From contig NZ_BAGF01000017.1 of NCBI RefSeq assembly GCF_000308755.1, positions 62,001 through 126,000 of the forward strand: a DNA stretch of 64,000 bases, in the 5' to 3' direction. Shown here in pieces: positions 1 through 12,800 of this stretch. The position numbers were made by a program, and so were the translations under genes. The first letter of the stretch is position 1; each line of letters opens with the position of its first letter. The stretch comes from Nocardia pneumoniae NBRC 100136 (GTDB lineage Bacteria > Actinomycetota > Actinomycetes > Mycobacteriales > Mycobacteriaceae). The notes under the pieces are model-generated. The model was given only the letters and a program-made list of their open reading frames with translations, made no database searches and was not told the origin of the DNA.

Positions 1-815
1 ATGAGGACGCGATGGTGGTCGTGGAGTTCACCCGCGACGGGAATCCGGTTGTGGCCGCCGCGGTGTTCGACGGGGTGGGTGGGGCGCCGGACGGCCACCG
101 CGCGGCACAGGAGGCGGCGGCCGAGCTCGGCGCGTACCTGGAAGAGCATTGGCCACGGGCGCGGTTCGGGCCCGAGCTCACCCGAGAGGCGGTGCTGCGG
201 GACGCGCTGCACCATGTCCAGTTGAAGGTGCAGGCTCTGGGGCGGCGGCCGGAGTACGCCGACCACGAGGACAAGCCCCAGTGCACGGTCGCGGTCGTGG
301 TCACGGAACCGGATCGGTTGACCGTCGGGTGGGTCGGGGACAGTCGAGTGGGCTGGGTGTCCGCCGACGGTCGGCATGCGATCTGGTTGACCGACGACCA
401 CTCGTCCATCCGGATGTTCGCGAAGGAAAACGGACTGACCGAGCGCCAGGCGCTCGAACGGAACCCGTGGCTGGAGGGTTACCGGCACGCCATCGAGTAC
501 GCCCTCGGACGGGAGGGCCGAATCCCGGTGGGGCCGGGCGAACAGATCGAACCGGGGGAATACATCACGACTGTTCGGGTGTCGGATGACATCGACGCGC
601 CCGTGATAGCCGAGGACGGCACGATCACGGTGCCGCGCGGCGGTTTCACGGTGACGGTCACCGACGGCGCGGTGAAGACGATGTCCGGCCCCCAGGTACT
701 CGGCGAGGCCGTCGGCCGTCATGCCGGTGACCGGGGCGCGATCGCGGCCGAGCTGGTCAACCGGGCAGATGCCGAAGGGGAGGCCGACGACATCACTGTC
801 GTGGTCGTGCCGGAC
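1..815 (+). other. Domain: PP2C-like phosphatase 1 (truncated at window edge)
   Basis: The visible acidic and glycine motifs of PP2C Ser/Thr phosphatases are FDGVGG near residue 19, VGWVGDSR near residue 104, LTDDHS near 126 and a final DDITVVVV near 260. The metal-binding Asp in the FDG motif is present. The first Asp motif sits at the very edge (Glu-Asp-Ala before the first Met). The domain is therefore plausibly active, but its N-terminus cannot be judged. Confidence 0.75.
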
Positions 816-3800
816 CCGGTCGGCGCCGAAGCCGCGCGGACCGACGACATGGTGGTGATGTGGCTGGGCAACAACAGGATCGAGTTGACGCCTGGTAGGC
901 CGGTGACGTTCGGGCGCGGCGACATCGAGCACGAAGGCCCGTTTCCGAACCCATTCCAGGATATGGCGCCCGAGCATGTCACCTTTGGGGTGGAGCCGGA
1001 CGGACGTGTCTGGCTCGAAGACCTCGGGACGCCGGGCGGCACCGCACTCGTCCCCTACAAGCTCGGTCTCGTCCCGGTCGAACCCGGCCAGCGGGTGTAT
1101 CTCAGCGGGCACGAAACGGTGTATTTGGGTACGCGTTTCGCCGTAATGCCGAGCATCTTCCATCCTTCTGTGGCGGCGCCATTGCCCGAGCACGTGGCGC
1201 GGGGCCGCGACCTGCTGGCCGATCTGAACTATGGTGCGGTCGCCGCGATGTTGCGCCCCGACCTTCCGTTCGATCCCGGGTTGACGGAAATAGCCCGGTT
1301 GCAGGGATTCGCCGAGCTGCCGACGGTGAAAGACCCGACCGGCGTCGACGCAGTGGTGGCCGCGGGTGGTCGAGAGTTCTTCCGGGGCGTCACCGATCCG
1401 ACACAAGTCGAAGAATTCGAGTCGGGCCGGTATTTTGCCGGCAAGCCGGTGGAAGGGATCACCTCTGGCAACGGAATCTACGTGTCGAACCGCGAAGCCA
1501 CTGCACTCGACTATGCAAAGGGCAAGCCGGACGGCGTGATCCGGATGGCGCTGCGGCCGGGTGCCCGGGTGATCCACGCTCGGGACCTGGGCCTCGAACA
1601 AAAAGCGGTTCTGGACGCACTCCGGAACGAGCGGTCGCGACTGGAAGCGCAACCACAGACTTCCGAGGTCGAAGCCGAACTGGCGCTGGTACAGGCACGG
1701 TTGGATGTGCTGTCGGACCTGGGCCGGTTCGCCGCGGTCCGGGGGTACGACGCCTACATGACCCTTGGCGGCATACAGAAGGATCGCTCCGACTACTGGG
1801 TGGTCTTGAACCGCTCCGCACTCGTGGTGCAGGGACAAGGAATGCCGCACCCGCTGGCCGAGGCCAGCCACCGCGGATTCGACGGCGGCCAGGGTGCGAT
1901 GGACACCGATATGCGGACCGCTGCGAGTTGGAGTGATCTGTATCGCATTGCTGGACAACGAATTCGGCACGCCGTGATCCGGCTCGGCTTCGGCCGCGGT
2001 TCGGCCGCGTCGACATCCGAGGTGCCGGATGCGGCTGTGCCGCGGCCGGCGGTATCCGATCCGCGGCGAGTGCCGCGCACTTGTGGCCCGATGGGCTTGC
2101 GTTTCGGTCGGGACAAGCTGGGCCTTCTGGTAGAAGCCCCGAGGCTGACCTGGAAAGTTCGTGCCAGGGGGATGTCGGGTGTCGAGATCGCTCAGGCCAC
2201 CGGCGGCAACTGGCAGGGGTTCCGGCTGGTTTCGCAGATGGCGGCGTTGGCCGGCAAGGGGCACACAGTGTTCGGCGCGGCCAACTTCGCTGGGGATCGG
2301 GGTGGGCATCTGTTCGTGGTCTACAAGGACCCGGACACGGGTCTGGTGCGGGTGTACGAGGCGATCGGCGACGAGGAGAGCGACGTCGCGTTCGCGGACT
2401 GGAAACCACCGGTAGGCGCGGTCGGCTTCGCAGGCATCGTCTTCGGCGAGGGCAAGCGGCCGGTGGATCCGGTGGATTCAGCAACCGGCCCGCGGATCGA
2501 CCCGGGTGTGAGCATCCCGGAGTGGGTCGGCGCCCGCTCGGACGCAGACCCGTCGAATGCAGAGCCGCGTCCTCCGACAGCCGAGGACTCTGCCGTCGCA
2601 GTCTTGCTAAACGCTGTCGATCTCGAACGGTTGGCGTCGGTGCGCGAAGGTGTCGCTGCGGAACGTGACGCCGCTGAAGCGGAACGTGATACCGCACGGG
2701 CGGAACTCGATGCCGCAGTGGCCGATGGTGATGCCGCGGCAGTGGCTCGGCTCGAGGTGTCATCGGCCGAGGACGAGGCGCGCTACCAGAGGCTGCGCGA
2801 CATGGTCGGCTGGCTCGACGAGTTGCGCGCCGTGCTCGACCACCCAGGTACCATCGTCACGCCGGATCGACTTCGGTTGCTGGTGCACCATTTCCACGCC
2901 GTCGCGGAGTGGTTGGCAGCATTGGTCAGCGCCGACCACGCAACTCGGCTGATCACGCAGGTCCCCGACAGCATCCAGGAAGTAGAGCGACGGGCAGTCG
3001 AAGCTGTCGAACGTTACCGGACCGCCGACGACCGGGTCCGCGCCCTCGCAGACGCGTTGCGGCCGGCCCAGCCCGGCAGCGGGCCCGGTTCCCGTGCGGT
3101 AGTGCCCGCCGCGCCGGCCGAGCCAGAGCAGTACACCAGGATCATCGAGGATGCCGTTGCGCATTTCCCGGAGATATTCGACGAGCCGCGGAACCCCGCG
3201 CAACTCCGGCAGAATTTGGGTCCCGGCACGCCATTCGATGTGATCGAAGCATTGCGAACCCTCTCCTGTCAAAGGAATGGAGTCAATCCTCCGGACCGGT
3301 CTCGGGATAGTCTGCACGAACTTCTGAAGCATGTATTCCGGGTATTCCGGACCGATCCTGCATCCCTCGGATCCTATCGTGATGTTCGCAACCTCCTGAT
3401 TGCACCGAACGAGACCGAGCCGCGCTGGGTTACCAACCCCGAGTCCCACATCCGCGCACTTGCCGATATTCTCGCAAATCGGCGTGGGCCAAAGGTTGCC
3501 ATCGCGGACACCCCTCTGAGTGGGCCCTCGGACTTCACCCTCGAGAATGTCGACCAGTGGATCGGCATCTCCGGCGCCATCAATTTCGTCCGTTACTACC
3601 GCGCCGGTGCGAAGGGGCACAACTTCCGCGTCTACATTCATGCCCACCCGGACGAGGCACCTGCGTTGATGCGCGATATCGTGCACCAGATCGTCGACCA
3701 ACCGGACCGCTTTCCCGGTGTCGAAAGCGCAAAAATTTCCGGGCCGGTCGAGTGGATGAACGACAGCATCGTCATCTACGTGAACGAACTCGAAGATGCT

Positions 3801-6800
3801 GTCCGTATCATTCCGTGGCTACGTCGGCATCGAGAGCAAAAGATTCGAGAGCAAAACCCCGACCCCTTCTTGTGGTCCGTTCCAGCCTGGACGTATCAGG
3901 TGATGGAAGGTGTGGCCATCGGTGCCGACCCGGTGGCGGATCCTGGCAGCGCGGACCCGACGAGACGTCCTAGCCACAACCAGCTGCGATCGTGGCCCAT
4001 ATTCGACGCGTTGCCGTCGGAACCGGACGATACCGACGAGGCCGCATTCATCGATAGGGCGCTTCAGGGCCTGTTCGATCGCGGTGTGGACCCAGAGCAT
4101 CCGTGGCTGCCGGTGGGTTCCCCCAGATGGCGGGATCATTACGAAGTCGATTTGATCTCGGCTGCCGGCGTGACCGACCGAGGTGGGCAGCCCGATCGGT
4201 CTCACAGCGTGAACCAAGACTTCTTCGCGATCACTTCGGCGGATATCGGCGGCGAGCAGTGGACCTTGGGAGTGGTCGACGACGGCGTGTCCGCGACGAG
4301 ACACAGTGCAGAAGCCGCGGAGGTAGCTGCTGATGCCGCTGCTGCTGTTCTGCGTCAGGAGGAGGCTCGTGTCCGGGCCGGCGGTACGCCGGATGCTACG
4401 AATACCGCGAAGATGGCGGCCGCTGCCGCTAACCGTGCCGTGCGCGCCCTGGTGTCGGAGAAATATCCCGACGCCAATATTCCTCCCGCATGCACGATGG
4501 TGCTGGCGCTGGTAACTCCGACCCAGATTCTCACGGTAGTGGTCGGCGATTCTGTCGCGTACTGGATCCCCCGTGACGGCGGACCTGCTATCCCGCTGGC
4601 CGAGGATGACTGGTATCTCGCGAAATTGGCGAAGCAACGCGGCACGACGGTGGCGGACCTGAAGCGCTCGGGGGTCAAAACTCCATCGACTTTCACCCGC
4701 TATCTGGGTAACGGCCTCGAAGGGTGGGAGCCGGAGCCCGAGGTCCACAACAACCTGACCGGCGGAGGAATTGTGGCGCTGTTCTCGGGCGGCGCTGTGA
4801 AGATCCATTCCGAGGACGAGTCGAGCGCGGACACTGTCGAACAAAAGATTGCCGACATCGTCCGGCAGAAGCTGGAGGAATCCTCGGGCAGCCTGCTCGG
4901 CGCGTCGAGGGCGGTCGTCCGGCACACCATCGAAGCGGGTGAACACCGCAATGTCACCGTTGTCCTGATAGACCGTCCCCGAAGCGAACCCGATACCGCC
5001 GCAGTGGGTGATGGGTCGGCGGCGGATATCGAACCGGGTTCTGCCCGCGGACATGGCCTGTGGACGGATGCACAGCCGTCCGATGCGGAGGTGGAGTCGG
5101 GCGACGCCCCGGCCAACCGCGGCAGCGAGCACCGCCCTTTCGCGCAGGACATGAGCCGCAACGCGCATGCGTTCCGCCCGGCTCGAGCGAATGCGGACGG
5201 TCTCGGTGCCGCTGTGGCCAACCCGTTCGGTGGATTCGGTCGCCGTGTGCCGCAAGTGGTCGTCGATGGCGCGATTACGCACGGCACCGGCGCGGATGGC
5301 CGGGAAAGCGGCGCTTTCGGTGGACGTGGGGCGATGCGCCGCAGCCCTCAACCAGACACCGAGGGGCCCACCCAAGAACACCGCCAGCACAAAATCCAAG
5401 GCCCACCCAGCACGAACACCCCTGAAGACCCGGACGAACCAGCAGTACCCGACACACCAGGGACCGATCCGAGCCTGGCCGCCGACCGGTCTGCCCCGTC
5501 ATCGAAATCCGGATTTTTGCAATGGATTCGCAACAAGACCAAGCCCAAGAACAAGGAGCTTGCCCGGCTGTACACCGGCTCGACCATCTCCACCATCGGC
5601 GGCGTCGGCTTGGCCAGTTACGTCCCGCTGCTGGTCGATCAGATGGGCAGCTCCCAGTTGACCGGCATAACGACATCCGCTACCCAACTGGCCGCGCTGC
5701 TCGCGCAATTCCCAGCCGGACATATCGCGGATCGATACGAGAACCGCCGCACGATACGAATCGCATCCGCGGCCGGGCTGGCGGCATCAGGTATCGCCGG
5801 AGGATGGATCCTCGCCGGTTTGCCGGGCGCTCTGGAAGCCGTCATCGGATCCGCGGTCGTCGTGGCGGTCACCGACACCATCGGCGGGACCGCCACGACC
5901 GTCTACGGTCGAGAGCTGGCCACGACGGAGGAGCAGAAGAAGGCCGCGATAACACTGTCGCTGCTGGAGCGTCAGGCGTCCGGAACAGTCGGCAGGTTCG
6001 TTGTCCCGATGTTGGGACGCGTCTCGTCGGCGCTCCCGTTCTTTGCCAACGCAGCGTCCTTTGCGGTGAATCTGCGGATGCTGGGCAAACTCCCCCCGGT
6101 AACACCGGAGCCATCCGCGCGGGCCCGCCTGCTCGATGGTGCCCGCGCGATGTGGCAGGACCCCTACCTGCGCGGTAATGTCGGACTGCTGTTCCCGTGG
6201 GGCGTAGGGGCCATGGCCAGCGGTGTACATTTCGCGAACATCGTCAACACCGAGGACTATTCGGCGACCACGGCGGGACTACTCATGTCAGCGAGTAGCA
6301 CAGGAGTCCTGCTGGCGGCGCTATCGCCGAAGCGGCTGGTCGACCGGATCAACCTGAAATGGATGCATCCGGTCACGATGGCAACGTGGGCGGCGCTCAT
6401 GGCCGAGTACGCGACCACAACAAACCCGTGGATCATTTGGCCGACCTCGGCTGCCGTTGGTTCGGCCGTCATGCTCAACAACAAGAAGTACTTCGAGTAC
6501 CAAGCAGAGGTAGTTCCCCAAGAGGCCATCGGTGGAGCACTGTCAGCAGGCGCCATCGTGCACAGTGCAGGCGGAATACTCGGCGGCGCACTCGGCGGTT
6601 ACGTGGTGTCGACGGTCGGTGGTCCCGCGGCAGGATGGACAAACGCGAGCATCTTCGCCGCCGCAGCGCTGGCCTCGACCGCACTCTCGTATTTCACGCG
6701 CGGTCGAAAAAACGATCCGGGACCGGCCGGTGACGGTTCAACCGCGCATACGGATCCGGATACGCCCACCCTCGAGCCCGCCGTCATCAAAAACTGTGCT

Positions 6801-9800
6801 ATCCAACTCGCTCGCGTGTATCGAGCCCTGGCATTCAGCCACGACAGCTCACCCGAACCCGACGACACCGACCCGCAATGGGATTCCCGCAAGAACTGGA
6901 AACCCGTCGAAGCCGCCCTCGGAACCCAACTCCGACCGATCGAGTACGACGGCGACCCGCGCTTCACCGCCACTGCCAAAGCCGTCCGCGCCGAGGGAAA
7001 CGGCATCGACATGGCCGTTGTGGTCGTCGACGATGGCAAGAACGCACACCCTTACACCTTCGTCAATATCGAAGGCGAGGTCCTGGTCTTCGACACCCTC
7101 ATCGACGACCCCGACAACGACGACGGGCCCGACAACGACATCCCTCACGTACGAAACTACGACGGCGACGAAAACGCCGAAAACAAATGGGAACCCAAAT
7201 ACCACAACGTCAAAAAAGTCTTCGCCGCCTACTACTCCAACAACAACGGCACCCCCACCCCTGTCCACCGGCCACTACCCAAATATCGGCACATTCGACA
7301 CCCGCACAAGATTCAGGGCCCTCCTGCCGACCAGGAGAGCCTCGGAAGACCGGACCATCACGAACCCACTCTGTTCCACCCTCGCCCCATCACCGGACCA
7401 CCCAGCGACAAGGCCGGTGGTGTGGCAGAGCAGGTTGTGTCGGCGCCGCATGGCCGTCCTAGGCATGGCAATGATTGTGTGCCGGTGGCGTTCGGGGCGT
7501 TGGAGTTGGTGGCCGGCGTCGGCTTGGTGGATTGGTCGGTGTTGGGTGAGGTGGGGCTGGATGGTGTGTCCGGTGGGCGGATTGCGCAGGCGTTGGGGGG
7601 GCATCGTCCCGCGGGTTTCGCCGATCGTGATGCGGTTGTTCAGGAGTTGGTTGGGCGTGGTGTGAATGCCGCGGCGGTGTTGTTCGAGGTGTATGACGAC
7701 ACCGGCATGGGGCATGCGGTGTTGTTGGTGCACAAGGGCGATGGTCGGGTTGTGGTTCGTGAGGGCGACCGGGAGCGGGAGTTCCAGGACTGGTGTGGCC
7801 CTCGCCCGGTTCCGACTGGTGTGTGGGCGGTGGTGGCCGAGTACCGCAGGATCGTGGCCGGCCTTGGCGAGGAGGGGCTCGCGCCGTTGCCGGTTGGCAG
7901 GATGTTCGGGCGCGAACCGGAATCGGCCGCCGAAGGGGGCGAGCAGCCGGAGCCGCCTGTCGCGGATACCGAGGGGCACGACGATCCGTATCTGTGGCTC
8001 GAGGAGATCCATGGCGAGCGTCAGATGGCTTGGGTGCGCGCGCACAACGAGCGCACAGTCGCGGAATTCGCATCCGATCCGGAATTCGCCGCATTGCAGC
8101 AGCGGATCTTCGAAATGCTCGAGAATCAGGACAGCGTCGCTCATCCGGATCGCTATGGTGATTGGTTCTACGATTTCCGCCGCGATGCCGAGCATCCGCA
8201 AGGGATATGGCGGCGCACCAAGGTCGAAGATTACCGCAACGGCGCCCCGGCATGGGAGATACTCCTAGATCTGGACGCGCTGGCCGAGGCCGAGGACAAG
8301 AAATGGGTGTGGACCCTGGCCAAGGTGTTGCACGACGGGCAGCGCCGAGTGTTGATCAGCCTGTCCGACGGCGGTGGAGACCGTCACATAGTTCGTGAAT
8401 TCGACATCCAGGAAAAGCGATTCATCGCCCCCGAGGAAGGCGGATTCGAACTTCCGGAGGCCATGTGGAACCAGTTCGAATGGATCGATGAGAACACCCT
8501 CCATGTAGCGACTGAGTTCGGACCGGATTCGGTCACCCGGTCAGGCTATCCACGCATTATCAAACGCTGGCGGCGAGGGACGCCGCTGGATGAGGCGGAA
8601 ACCCTGCTCGAAGGGGATGTCGGCGATGTGAGCGTGCGGGTCGGGGACAACCCGCGGGCACTCAGCGCCAGATCCTCCAGGTCCCTCCCGGCCGGTACGA
8701 AACCGCATCAGGTGAGACGGCATACGGATTTCTACAACCATGAAATCTACGTAGTGCACTCGGACGGTTCGAAGCAGCTGCTCGATGTCCCGTCCGATGC
8801 CGAGGTCACCTGGCACAAGAATCACGTGCTGGTCGAGCTGAAGAGCCCGTGGGCCGTTGGCGGGCAAGAATATCCGTCCGGCTCCCTACTAGCTGCGGAT
8901 TTCGATGCATTCCTAGCCGGTGACCGTGATTTCGAGGTGCTTTTCACCCCCGACGACCATACTGTCCTGCACGACTACGGATGGACCGAAAACCACCTTC
9001 TGCTGACCTTGCTGTCCGATGTCCAGACCAAGATCGAAGTTCTCACCCCCACCGCCGACGGCTGGACTCACCGATCCCTCGGAAACATTCCGAAGATGGC
9101 GACTACCGAGGTGACCGGCTTGGACCCACTGGCGGCCGATGACGATTTCCTGCTCTCTACCAGCGGATTCACGACGCCCCCCAGTATTCTGGCCGGGACG
9201 GTCGACGGCGAGGTGACGTTGGTCGAACAACAGCCCGCACACTTCGACACCACCGATATTACTAGTGAGCTATTCTTCGCCACCTCTGAGGACGGCACCG
9301 AAGTTCTCTATTTTGTCACTCGCAAGCGTGGTGTCACCGGCCCAACCATTCAGTACGGTTACGGGGGATTCGGAATATCGCTGACTCCCGTCTACAGCGG
9401 TGAAATCGGCATTGCCTGGCTCGAACTCGGCGGAATCTATGTGCGGGCCATCACTCGGGGTGGCGCTGAGAAGGGACCGAAGTGGCACACCGATGTCGTC
9501 AAGGGCAACCGGTACAAGGTATCCCAGGATTTCGCCGCGATAGCCCAGGATCTTGTCGCACGTGGTATCACGACACACGCACAGCTGGGCGGGAACGGTG
9601 CGAGCAACGGCGGCCTGTTGATGGGCACGATGCTCACCCGCTACCCGGAGTACTACGGCTCCCTCGCGGCGATCAAACCGCTCCAGGACATGCTTCGTTA
9701 CCACCTGCTGGGGTCAGGCGCATCCTGGACCAGCGAGTACGGCGATCCCGACAACCCCGACGAGGCCCCCTACATCATCTCCCCCTATCACGAGATCGAC

Positions 9801-12800
9801 TCCGACCGGGAGTATCCACCGATCCTGTTGCTGACTTCCACAGGCGACCACCGCACAAATCCCGGCCACGCACGGAAAATGGCGGCACGGCTCGAAGAAC
9901 TGGGTCATGAGGTCTGGTTCTACGAAAGCCCTGTGGGCGGGCATGACAATGGGGCGGACAACCGGCAAAAAGCATTCGAAATTGCGCTCCTATACACCTA
10001 CTACCGGCGGACGCTCATGGGCGACCCCGGTCGGCATCCGGACCCCAGCGAACCGCAACCGCGACCACCTGGTGAGCCAACTGCCAGCGGGCTGATATCC
10101 AGGCCGGGGGGAGGCGTCGCCCCACAGGAACCTAGCGAAAATGGTTCGGCGACCACTACATCCGGCGAATTGGCAGCCGCCCGCCCGACAGCCGGGGTGG
10201 CCGGGATGTCCGGGTGGAAAGCGGATTCGTCCGTCTCCCTCGATCAGTTGCGCGACGGTTTCGAGGCGCGGGTGGCGGAGCGGATGGCTGTGGTGGGGAA
10301 TCCGAAGGTCGCCGCCGAGTTGGTTGCGGAGGTGTTCCGTCGCGCGGAAGCCCGTATCGGTGAGCTCGGTGAGGTCGAGGATGTAGCCCGGTGGGTCATC
10401 TCGCTCACCGATGATGTGTTGTCGGATCAGGCGAAGTTTGTGCGGCATGTGCGGTTCCGCCGCGCGGTCGAGGGCGCGGCGCAGGGGGCGGTGCGGGATG
10501 TGTTGGTTCGGGCGAGTGATCGGGATTTCCGGAATGCCGTGGCTGCCTTGCCCGATCGTCGGCGTCGGGTGCTGAGGTTGTTGTTCGGGGGGGATCGGCG
10601 GGGGCCTGGGGATGGCTCCGGTGTGTCGATCGAGGCGGCGGCCGCGGTGATGGGTGTCGACGCGGATGCGGTCCGGAAGTTGGTGCCGGTTGTGCTGCGC
10701 GAGTTGGCCGTGAAGTTGGATGCGGACCTCGGTGGGGACCAGGCCGATGACGATCCGGATGGGTTTGCGGCGAGTGGGGAAGCGTTGGCCGAGTTGCTCG
10801 CTGGTGGTGGTGTGGTCCTCGCCAAGTCCGAGGGGACGCTCGCGCCTGCGGTAGCGGTTCTTCGAGCGGCGCGTGACGAGCGTTTGGACGAGTTGTGCCT
10901 GCTTGTCGAGCAGTTGTCGCCTTTGCGGCGGGATACTTTTGTCCGGTGGTTTCTCGGCCATTCGGTGTCCGAAATCGCCGAGACCCAGAACGTCACCCGA
11001 GAGGCTGTCGGTCTGCGTCTACGCACGCTCGTTCCCCACTTGGCCGAACGGCTCAGCGGCGGTCCCCGGGTGGACAAGGCCGGGCGGGTACGCCAGGCGG
11101 ACGGGTTGCGGCGGCGTCCCGGGCGTTCGGGGGTGTTGCCCGATAGCGGCGTAGTGGTGGACAGGACCGTGCCGCAATCAGTTCCGGCAGTGGCTGATAG
11201 CGGGCCCGATGCGTCGATTGTGCCGGTCGAGCGGGATCGTGCGGTCGACGAGCGGGATGTCGCGGATGAGCGGGATCGTGCGGTCGACGAGCGGGATGTC
11301 GCGGATGAGCGGGATCGTGCGGTCGACGAGCGGGATGTCGCGGATGAGCGGGATCGTGCGGTCGACGAGCGGGATGTCGCGGATGAGCGGGATCGTGCGG
11401 TCGACGAGCGGGATGTCGCGGATGAGCGGGATCGTGTGGCCGGCGAGCGGGATGTCGCGGATGAGCACGCGGCTGATGAGCGGGATCGCGCGGGTGACGA
11501 GCTGGCTGTGGCGACGGAGCCGGAACACGCGGATGAGACGGCGCGTGAACGTCCTCGGGGCGATTGGAATGTGGTGTCCGTGCGGCGGATGCGTCGCCGG
11601 CAGTTGATTCGGTGTATCGGCGGGCTCGACGCGGCCGATCGGGAACTGGCGACGTTGTTGTTCGTGCGGCGGTTGTCGGTCGCCGTCGTCGCAGCGGAGG
11701 CAAATCGGGCCGAGGGCGATGTGGCGGAGAATAGGGGACGTCTGGCCGCGAAGTTGGTGAAGTTGCGGGGCAAGGACGACACCGCGACGTTGCTGATGGT
11801 CGAGGCGGCGTGGGATCGCCGTCGCGAGCTGGTGCAGCCACATCTGTCGAAACTCACCGCAGCTCAGCGGGAGTACTTCGACCTGTTCTTCGTGGAGGGC
11901 AACACTCTCGCCGCGATCGCGGAGACGAAAGGCCGCGGCACCACCACGGTAGGGCGGCGGTTGCACAGCATCGCACAGGTCTTGGCCGAGGAGCTGCCGT
12001 CCGAGCTGTGGGAGCACTACGCGCGCCCTGGCGCGTTGCGGCATGTGACGTTGGAAGACGTGGCCCGCGAAGCGGGCGTAAGTGAGGCGACGGTCAAGCG
12101 GGTGTTGGCCGACCGTGGCGGCGCTGGGGCAGACACAGCGCGGCGAATACGGGCGGTGGCCGACCGGTTGGGCTGGCGGATGGGGCGTTCAGGGGTTGTG
12201 GCCGGTGACGGTGTGGTCGTGGACGGCGTTGCGCCGCTGCTTATTCCGACCGTGCATGACGGTGGGCCCGCCGACTATCACCGGCGCGGCGAGGAACTGC
12301 AGGCGGTGCGGGCGGCGCATCCGGATGATGTGGCACGGTGTATCCCGAATCTGCGTGCTGCGGACCAGGAAACCGCCACTTTGTTGTTCCGACGGAATCT
12401 GACGGTGTCCGAGGTGGCCGACATGCTGGGCCGCAGCCAGGGCGCGATTCGGGTCCAGCAGCATCGGATCGCCCTGGATCTGGCGGTGCTGCTGTCCGGT
12501 GGGGTGTTGTTGACCGACCGCGCGGCGGTGGCGTTGATCGAGAAACTGCAGACACTCCACCCGAAAGTGTTGGAGCCGTACCTGCCTGGGCTCACCGACA
12601 CTCAGCGGGAGCATTTCGAGCTGTTCTTCGTCGAGGGCCACACTGTGCCCGAGATTGCGAAGATGCGGGAGCGCACCCAGCCGGCGGTGCACACCCTGCT
12701 GTACCAAACCGCGCACACGTTGGCTGCGGAACTCGACCCGGATCTGGTTGAGCGGCACGCGGATACGGACGTATTGGAGTGGGTGCGCGCGGCCCAGGAG

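Noticed and set aside
1459..2763. 434-residue frame on the minus strand within the giant gene
   Set aside because: It is Arg/Pro-rich with no family pattern and lies opposite a strand with clear domains. It is a GC-skew shadow.
3819..5399. 526-residue minus-strand frame
   Set aside because: It lies opposite the PP2C-2 region, with no recognisable motif or Shine-Dalgarno.
11229..11462. 39-bp repeats as regulatory iterons
   Set aside because: They are in frame and encode a regular charged helix in the giant protein. Protein-level function is simpler.
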